The notes under the pieces were generated by a model. That model did no database searches and had not been told where the DNA came from. It was given only the letters and a program-made list of their open reading frames with translations. A program made the position numbers and the translations under genes. Shown piece after piece: positions 8,784 through 12,498 of a DNA stretch of 12,498 nucleotides; positions within the stretch are counted from its first letter, which is position 1, and each line of letters begins with the position of its first letter. This DNA comes from Bacteroidota bacterium (GTDB taxonomy: Bacteria; Bacteroidota; Bacteroidia; UBA7662; CANHCV01), in the NCBI GenBank assembly GCA_027488715.1, contig JAIYBD010000055.1:1-12498 (forward strand), given 5' to 3'.

Positions 8784-8855
8784 AAAAGCTCCAGTTACCG
8801 CCCATTTGAGTGAACGATAGCCGTATTTTTTGAAAAATGATGCCGCCTTATTGAT

Positions 8856-8863
8856 TACTTTTG
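8856..8863 (+). promoter_or_regulatory. Bacteroidetes -7 box for ruvC
   Basis: TACTTTTG, a perfect match to TAnnTTTG, with TTTG at 8829-8832 (spacer 23) as a possible -33 element. The GTG start proposed for ruvC begins after exactly five bases, so the transcript would be leaderless or nearly so. Confidence 0.55.
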
Positions 8864-8868
8864 AAGTT

Positions 8869-9447
8869 GTGGTTAGTACAAAGATAGTTCAGCAATCCAC
8901 CACTCCGGAACGAGTAATTTTAGGAATTGATCCTGGAACTACCATCATGGGTTTTGGCGTGATTGTGGTGAAGGGGAAAAAAATGAGTTTGATCACCCTC
9001 GATATTCTAAATCTCACTAAAATTGAAAATCAACCCCTGAAGTTGAAAAAGATTTTTGAAACCATGTTGGAATTAATCGAAAAGTACAAACCCGACGAAC
9101 TGGCCATTGAAGCGCCCTTTTTTGGGAAAAACGTTCAGTCGATGTTGAAATTAGGGCGCGCCCAAGGAGTTGCAATTGCTGCAGCCTTGTACCGCGACAT
9201 TCCTATTTTCGAGTATTTGCCCAAAAAAATTAAACAAAGTGTTACCGGAAATGGAAATGCATCCAAAGAGCAGGTTGCCGCCATGATGGAGCATTTATTG
9301 GAGTTTAAATTTTCCGGAAAAATGGATGCGACCGACGGACTGGCAGCAGCAGTTTGTCACTTTTTGCAAGGGGATGGAGCAGGATCAAAAACCAAAGCCA
9401 AAGACTGGTCTTCGTTTTTAGCAGCCAACCCCAACCGAATCAAGTGA
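8869..9447 (+). CDS. ruvC: Crossover junction endodeoxyribonuclease RuvC
   Basis: A 192-residue RNase H-fold resolvase that cuts Holliday junctions with RuvAB during recombinational repair in the cytoplasm. All four acidic catalytic residues are visible: D21 in LGIDPGTT, E81 in AIEAPFF, and D153 and D156 in MDATDGLAAAVCH (equivalent to E. coli D7, E66, D138 and D141). The GKNVQSMLKLGRAQG and GNGNASKEQV blocks are intact, and length is normal. The start is not obvious because there is no in-frame ATG near the N-terminus. I prefer GTG 8869, five bases after a perfect -7 box, leaving 15 residues before VILGID. TTG codons at 8851 and 8830 are alternatives. It diverges from the flippase-like gene and is followed 21 bp later by the DUF4290 gene, which has its own promoter box. 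Confidence 0.95.
   Translation: MVSTKIVQQSTTPERVILGIDPGTTIMGFGVIVVKGKKMSLITLDILNLTKIENQPLKLKKIFETMLELIEKYKPDELAIEAPFFGKNVQSMLKLGRAQGVAIAAALYRDIPIFEYLPKKIKQSVTGNGNASKEQVAAMMEHLLEFKFSGKMDATDGLAAAVCHFLQGDGAGSKTKAKDWSSFLAANPNRIK
8879..8886 (-). promoter_or_regulatory. Bacteroidetes -7 box for the flippase-like gene
   Basis: TATCTTTG on the minus strand, a perfect fit to TAnnTTTG. Transcription would start near 8872-8875 and run into the flippase-like gene. No clear -33 box is seen at 17-23 bases. It lies inside the proposed 5' coding part of ruvC and faces away from it. Confidence 0.45.
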
Positions 9448-9455
9448 TTTGTTTT

Positions 9456-9463
9456 TACTTTTG
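9456..9463 (+). promoter_or_regulatory. Bacteroidetes -7 box for the DUF4290-murA pair
   Basis: TACTTTTG, identical to the ruvC box, placed five bases before the ATG at 9469. No -33 box is evident in the overlapping end of ruvC. Confidence 0.55.
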
Positions 9464-9468
9464 TACCA

Positions 9469-10110
9469 ATGCAATACAATACTTCACGCCCGCCCTTAAC
9501 GATTTCCGAATATGGTCGCGGGGTTCAAAATCTCATCCAAATTGCGAAAGATCTTCCCACCAAAGAAGAACGAAATAAGGCTTGCCAAACCATCATTGAT
9601 TTGATGGCCCATCTGGCTCCAGCAGCAAAAGACTCTTCTGACTATAAGCAGAAATTATGGACTCACTTGTTTGCCATTGCCGGTGAGCAATTCGATGTAG
9701 ATTGTCCCTATGAAATCAATTTAGAAGATTATTCAAACAAAAAACCCATCCGAATGCCTTACCCCCAACAGCGGATTAAGTTGAGGCACTACGGAAAGGT
9801 GGTTGAAAAAATGATCGATAGTGCCATGAAAACCGAAGACGAAGGATTGAAAAACACCTTATCAGAGTCCATCGGGAATTTCATGAAAATGGCCTACACC
9901 ATTTACCACCAAACGGCAGTTTCCGACGATGAAATCAACGAAGATTTGAGGGAACTTTCCAACGGCGAGTTGGCCTTAAAAGAGGGTGTGGTTCTTCCAT
10001 CGCATCGGGTGCCCCACCAAGCCACGTTGATGCAACAAAATCGGAAAGGGCACCACGGAGGTAAAAACAAAAACTTCAAAAAATTCGGCAGAAAAAATAA
10101 TCGTTACTAA
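9469..10110 (+). CDS. DUF4290 family protein of unknown function
   Basis: A 213-residue soluble protein without signal peptide or membrane helix. It is recognised as DUF4290 from the N-terminal YNTSRPPLTISEYGR pattern, the KEERNKACQTIIDLM helix, KLWTHLF (62-68) and IKLRHYGKVVEKMI (103-116). The family is largely confined to Bacteroidetes and characteristically sits directly upstream of murA. The body appears mainly helical. The last 25 residues or so (about 189-213) form a basic, Lys/Asn/Gly/His-rich tail that looks disordered and could bind nucleic acid or an acidic surface; that is inference. The stop TAA shares its last base with the ATG of murA, so the two proteins are probably made in a coupled ratio. 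A role linked to cell-wall synthesis is suggested only by that context. Confidence 0.88.
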   Translation: MQYNTSRPPLTISEYGRGVQNLIQIAKDLPTKEERNKACQTIIDLMAHLAPAAKDSSDYKQKLWTHLFAIAGEQFDVDCPYEINLEDYSNKKPIRMPYPQQRIKLRHYGKVVEKMIDSAMKTEDEGLKNTLSESIGNFMKMAYTIYHQTAVSDDEINEDLRELSNGELALKEGVVLPSHRVPHQATLMQQNRKGHHGGKNKNFKKFGRKNNRY

Positions 10111-11423
10111 TGGCACATTTTATCGTAGAAGGCGGTCATCAACTCAAAGGTGAAATTCAGCCGCAAGGAGCGAAAAACGAAGCATTGCAAATCATTTCCG
10201 CAGTCCTTCTAACACCGGAAGAGGTAATCATTGACAACATTCCCGACATACAAGACGTCAACAAGTTGATTGATTTATTGGCAGACATGGGGGTAAAAGT
10301 TAGGCGCGAAACACGCTCTCGATGCTCATTCAAAGCCGATGATGTGAACCTCGATTATTTAAAAGGAGAGGACTTCAAAAACAAAGCGGCTCACCTGCGA
10401 GGCTCCATTATGATTTTGGGCCCTTTGTTAGCGAGATTTGGCGTTGGGTACATGCCCAAACCGGGTGGCGATAAAATTGGCCGTCGACGTTTAGACACCC
10501 ACTTCTTGGGATTCAAAATGTTGGGTGCAACCTTTAATTACGATGCTGGAGATAGTTTTTACAGCGTTGAGGCACCGAAAGAAGGATTGAAGGGAACGTA
10601 CATGTTGTTGGACGAAGCTTCGGTAACGGGAACGGCGAACGTGGTGATGGCGGCATGTTTGGCCGAAGGGAAAACCATCATTTACAATGCTGCGTGCGAA
10701 CCCTATTTGCAGCAATTGTGCAAGATGATTAACCGAATGGGCGGAAAAATTTCGGGTGTTGGCTCCAATTTAGTCACCATTGAAGGAGTTGAAAAATTGG
10801 GAGGATGCTCCCATGAAATGCTTCCCGACATGATTGAGATTGGAAGCTTCATCGGTTTAGCGGCCATGACTCGGAGCGAGATCACCATCAAAAATTGCCG
10901 AATTCCTGAGTTGGGCGTTATTCCCAATGTTTTCAAACGCCTGGGAATTAAAATGGAATTTCGGGGCGATGATATTTTTGTTCCAGCCCAAGATCATTAC
11001 GAAATCGACACTTTCATTGATGGTTCTATTTTAACCATTTCCGATGCGCCCTGGCCAGGGTTTACCCCAGATTTGTTAAGCATCGTATTGGTGGTCGCAA
11101 CGCAGGCCAAAGGAAGTGTTTTGATTCACCAAAAAATGTTTGAGAGTCGCTTGTTCTTTGTCGACAAACTGATCGACATGGGAGCGCAAATCATTTTATG
11201 TGATCCTCACCGCGCTTCGGTGATTGGTATTGACAGGGCCTACGCATTGCGCGGCATCAAAATGACCAGTCCTGATATTCGTGCTGGGGTTTCCTTGCTC
11301 ATTGCAGCATTATCAGCTGAAGGAAGCAGCACCATCTACGCCATCGATCAAATTGATCGGGGTTATCAAAACATCGATCAACGTTTAAATAAAATTGGCG
11401 CGAATATTGTTCGCGTTTCGTAA
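10110..11423 (+). CDS. murA: UDP-N-acetylglucosamine 1-carboxyvinyltransferase (MurA)
   Basis: A 437-residue cytoplasmic enzyme of the EPSP-synthase fold that transfers enolpyruvate from PEP to UDP-GlcNAc, the first committed step of peptidoglycan synthesis. The conserved GAKNEALQ (K22, N23) motif is present, as are the LGPLLARFG loop, GRRRLDTH, the DEASVTGTANVVMAA block, and C-terminal PWPGFTPDLLS and QIDRGY motifs. Length is normal. The position of the usual active-site Cys (C115 in E. coli) is Asp121 here, in KPGGDKIG. Enzymes with Asp at this site are active and fosfomycin-insensitive in other bacteria. The ATG overlaps the DUF4290 stop (TAATG), so translation is coupled. The thioredoxin gene starts 10 bp after its stop. 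Confidence 0.97.
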   Translation: MAHFIVEGGHQLKGEIQPQGAKNEALQIISAVLLTPEEVIIDNIPDIQDVNKLIDLLADMGVKVRRETRSRCSFKADDVNLDYLKGEDFKNKAAHLRGSIMILGPLLARFGVGYMPKPGGDKIGRRRLDTHFLGFKMLGATFNYDAGDSFYSVEAPKEGLKGTYMLLDEASVTGTANVVMAACLAEGKTIIYNAACEPYLQQLCKMINRMGGKISGVGSNLVTIEGVEKLGGCSHEMLPDMIEIGSFIGLAAMTRSEITIKNCRIPELGVIPNVFKRLGIKMEFRGDDIFVPAQDHYEIDTFIDGSILTISDAPWPGFTPDLLSIVLVVATQAKGSVLIHQKMFESRLFFVDKLIDMGAQIILCDPHRASVIGIDRAYALRGIKMTSPDIRAGVSLLIAALSAEGSSTIYAIDQIDRGYQNIDQRLNKIGANIVRVS

Positions 11424-11428
11424 ACTTG
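11421..11428 (+). promoter_or_regulatory. Probable -7 box for the thioredoxin-like gene
   Basis: TAAACTTG, one mismatch from TAnnTTTG, starting on the murA stop codon and lying five bases before the ATG at 11434. A TTG at 11395-11397 is 23 bases upstream. The spacing matches the boxes before ruvC and the DUF4290 gene, but read-through from murA is also possible. Confidence 0.4.
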
Positions 11429-11433
11429 CAACA

Positions 11434-11970
11434 ATGAAAAAAGCATTTCTACTTCTCAGTATGTTGGTGGGTCTGGGAGCCATCAGCTTCAAAAGCAACA
11501 CTTCGGCACCGTTTCAATACGAACCTAAGTACAAGGTGGGCGACATTGCCCCAGAAATCATTGGAATTTCCCCTGAGGGTAAAACCTTGAAATTATCTTC
11601 TTTAAAAGGAAAAGTTGTATTGATTGATTTTTGGGCGAGCTGGTGCGGACCTTGCCGGGCAGAGAACCCAAATGTGGTAGCTGCTTTTCAACAATACAAA
11701 AGCAAATCCTTCCAAGGAGGTAAAGGATTTACGGTTTTCAATATTTCTTTGGATACCAAGAAGGAAAACTGGGTGAATGCCATTGCGAGCGATGGTTTAG
11801 CATGGCCTAACCACGTGAGTGATTTGAAAGGTTGGAGATCTGATATTGGTGCAGCTTGGGGCATTAGTTCCATTCCTACCAATTATTTGATCGATGGGAA
11901 TCGAAAAATTATTGGGGTAAATTTGCGAGGAGCTGCACTGACCGATGCTTTGAGCAAAATTGCGAAATAA
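11434..11970 (+). CDS. Exported TlpA/ResA-like thioredoxin-fold protein
   Basis: A 178-residue thiol-disulfide oxidoreductase predicted to act in the periplasm. Residues 1-25 are a signal peptide (MKKAFLLLSM core); no lipobox Cys is seen. The thioredoxin domain follows: VGDIAPE (35-41), the LKLSSLKGKVVLIDFWASW strand-helix block, the redox-active CGPC at 71-74, and a cis-proline in SIPTN (P148). This AhpC/TSA-Redoxin type layout is typical of TlpA/ResA proteins that reduce disulfides in cytochrome c maturation or in exported proteins; the substrate here is unknown. I chose the ATG at 11434 because it begins the signal peptide; an upstream TTG at 11395 lies inside murA and adds no sensible sequence. 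It is the last gene before a strong terminator. Confidence 0.92.
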   Translation: MKKAFLLLSMLVGLGAISFKSNTSAPFQYEPKYKVGDIAPEIIGISPEGKTLKLSSLKGKVVLIDFWASWCGPCRAENPNVVAAFQQYKSKSFQGGKGFTVFNISLDTKKENWVNAIASDGLAWPNHVSDLKGWRSDIGAAWGISSIPTNYLIDGNRKIIGVNLRGAALTDALSKIAK

Positions 11971-11990
11971 AAAATTGCACTTTCTAATAG

Positions 11991-12019
11991 AAAAGGGTTG
12001 CCATTTGGCAACCCTTTTT
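11991..12019 (+). terminator. Rho-independent terminator after the thioredoxin-like gene
   Basis: A perfect 12-bp stem (AAAAGGGTTGCC with GGCAACCCTTTT) around an ATTT loop, ending in a T run. It lies 20 bp after the stop codon at 11970. The A-rich left arm means it could also work on the minus strand. Confidence 0.92.
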
Positions 12020-12039
12020 CTATGGAACCAATTTTGTCT

Positions 12040-12059
12040 CGTCCTTAAATAGGTTTACA
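12040..12059 (+). repeat. 20-bp TTTACA-type direct repeat, isolated copy
   Basis: CGTCCTTAAATAGGTTTACA, identical at 17 of 20 positions to the copy at 12382-12401. It lies 323 bp before the main series, in the same orientation. Confidence 0.6.
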
Positions 12060-12162
12060 CCAAAAATGAACCATGGAAGGATGAATAAACCCTGTATTTA
12101 GAAACATTGAAAAAGGACATGGTAATAAACAGATAAATCCATCTAAAAAATTACATTCAACA

Positions 12163-12176
12163 GGGGATAAATCCCC
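12163..12176. repeat. GC-rich palindrome, copy 1
   Basis: GGGGAT, two A, ATCCCC: a perfect inverted repeat. Its last two bases run into the first 24-bp tandem repeat. A longer version recurs at 12323-12338. With no T run after it, it is unlikely to be a terminator. Confidence 0.7.
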
Positions 12177-12247
12177 CTTCGATTGGACTCAGGGACCGCC
12201 CTTCGATTGGACTCAGGGACCGCCCTTCGATTTGGACTCAGGGACCT
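12175..12247. repeat. Three tandem copies of a 24-bp repeat
   Basis: Units at 12175-12198, 12199-12222 and 12223-12247. The first two are identical, starting CCCTTCGATTGG and ending CAGGGACCG. The third has one extra T after CCCTTCGAT and a changed end. There are no spacers, so it is not CRISPR. From memory, the CCCTTCGA...CTCAGGGACC pattern resembles a dispersed intergenic repeat seen in many Bacteroidetes genomes. Confidence 0.85.
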
Positions 12248-12322
12248 GTCATCGAATTCTTAATGGTCTATTTATGAAGCATTTTCCTACATTGAGTTGC
12301 AAAAAAAAATGAATTGGATCAT

Positions 12323-12338
12323 GGGGGATAAATCCCCC
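12323..12338. repeat. GC-rich palindrome, copy 2
   Basis: GGGGGAT, two A, ATCCCCC: perfect inverted repeat containing copy 1 (12163-12176) with one more pair at each end. It is followed by a C-rich stretch. Confidence 0.7.
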
Positions 12339-12381
12339 TCCCCCACCGAAAACAATTTACGGCTTTTTGGGGGAATTGACC

Positions 12382-12498
12382 CGTCCTAAAAAAAGTTTAC
12401 AGTTTTACTGTGTTTTTTTGTTTTAGTCCTGGAACAAATTTACATTCATTTTTCAATCCAAAAATGGGCTTACATTTTGATTCGTCCTAAAAAATTTA
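12382..12498 (+). repeat. Series of diverged 20-bp direct repeats, possible orphan insertion-element end
   Basis: Four motifs in one orientation: CGTCCTAAAAAAAGTTTACA at 12382-12401, AGTCCTGGAACAAATTTACA at 12425-12444, a weaker CAATCC...CTTACA at 12454-12474, and CGTCCTAAAAAATTTA at 12483-12498, cut by the window edge. The last three begin 29 bp apart. Repeated sites ending in CA are the layout of transposase-binding ends of elements such as IS21. No transposase is seen in the window, so the element assignment is inference. Confidence 0.45.

Larger units (their letters stand above)
12020..12498. other. Gene-free, repeat-rich intergenic tail
   Basis: No convincing coding frame is seen in 479 bp on either strand. 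The region holds the 24-bp tandem repeats, two GC-rich palindromes and a series of diverged 20-bp motifs ending in TTTACA, which are listed separately. The mix of repeats after a strong terminator suggests a landing site for mobile or repetitive DNA. Confidence 0.7.

Noticed and set aside
11395..11433. TTG start at 11395 for the thioredoxin-like gene
   Set aside because: It lies within murA and would place 13 residues before a clear signal peptide that starts at the ATG 11434.
12175..12247. CRISPR-like array
   Set aside because: The repeats abut each other without spacers and no cas gene is present.
12085..12312. Open frame through the 24-bp repeats encoding PFDWTQGP units
   Set aside because: There is no usable start codon upstream of the repeats, the composition is unconvincing and it ends soon after; it is best explained by the repeat length being a multiple of three.

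Overview
The window looks like chromosomal DNA from a member of the Bacteroidetes, probably Flavobacteriales or a close relative. The evidence is a DUF4290 gene directly before murA, a flavobacterial-type RuvC, a MurA with Asp in place of the catalytic Cys, Bacteroidetes TAnnTTTG-type promoter boxes, and a giant secreted protein with GEVED and lamin-tail domains. The species cannot be named from this sequence.

Left half (1-6646, minus strand): a single reading frame of 2215 codons starts at an ATG at 6646 and runs off the left edge without a stop. It encodes a secreted cell-surface protein. Its order is a signal peptide, two N-terminal beta-rich domains, then four lamin-tail-like units. Each unit is followed by Ig-like material, and the last units repeat every 387 residues. 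A calcium-binding GEVED domain sits between units 1 and 2. The C-terminus, where a type IX secretion sorting domain would be expected, is outside the window. The small ORFs on the opposite strand here are shadows.

Middle (6854-8890, minus strand): a translationally coupled pair made of a polytopic membrane protein of the UPF0104/LPG-synthase-TM (flippase-like) family and a membrane-anchored GT2 glycosyltransferase. They probably act together on a lipid-linked or surface glycan. The membrane-protein gene diverges from ruvC across a short region with a Bacteroidetes -7 box on each strand. Neither of these two genes has an in-frame ATG where its start is expected.

Right part (8869-11970, plus strand): ruvC (Holliday-junction resolvase), a DUF4290 gene overlapping murA by one base, and a TlpA/ResA-like exported thioredoxin, closed by a strong rho-independent terminator. 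Three of these four genes have a TAnnTTTG-like box exactly five bases before the start codon, which suggests very short or absent leaders.

Tail (12020-12498): no gene is visible. It holds three copies of a 24-bp tandem repeat, two near-identical GC-rich palindromes, and a series of diverged 20-bp direct repeats ending in TTTACA. These look like an orphan end of an insertion element. Most of the window is core genome. I see no defence system, CRISPR array, tRNA or rRNA.
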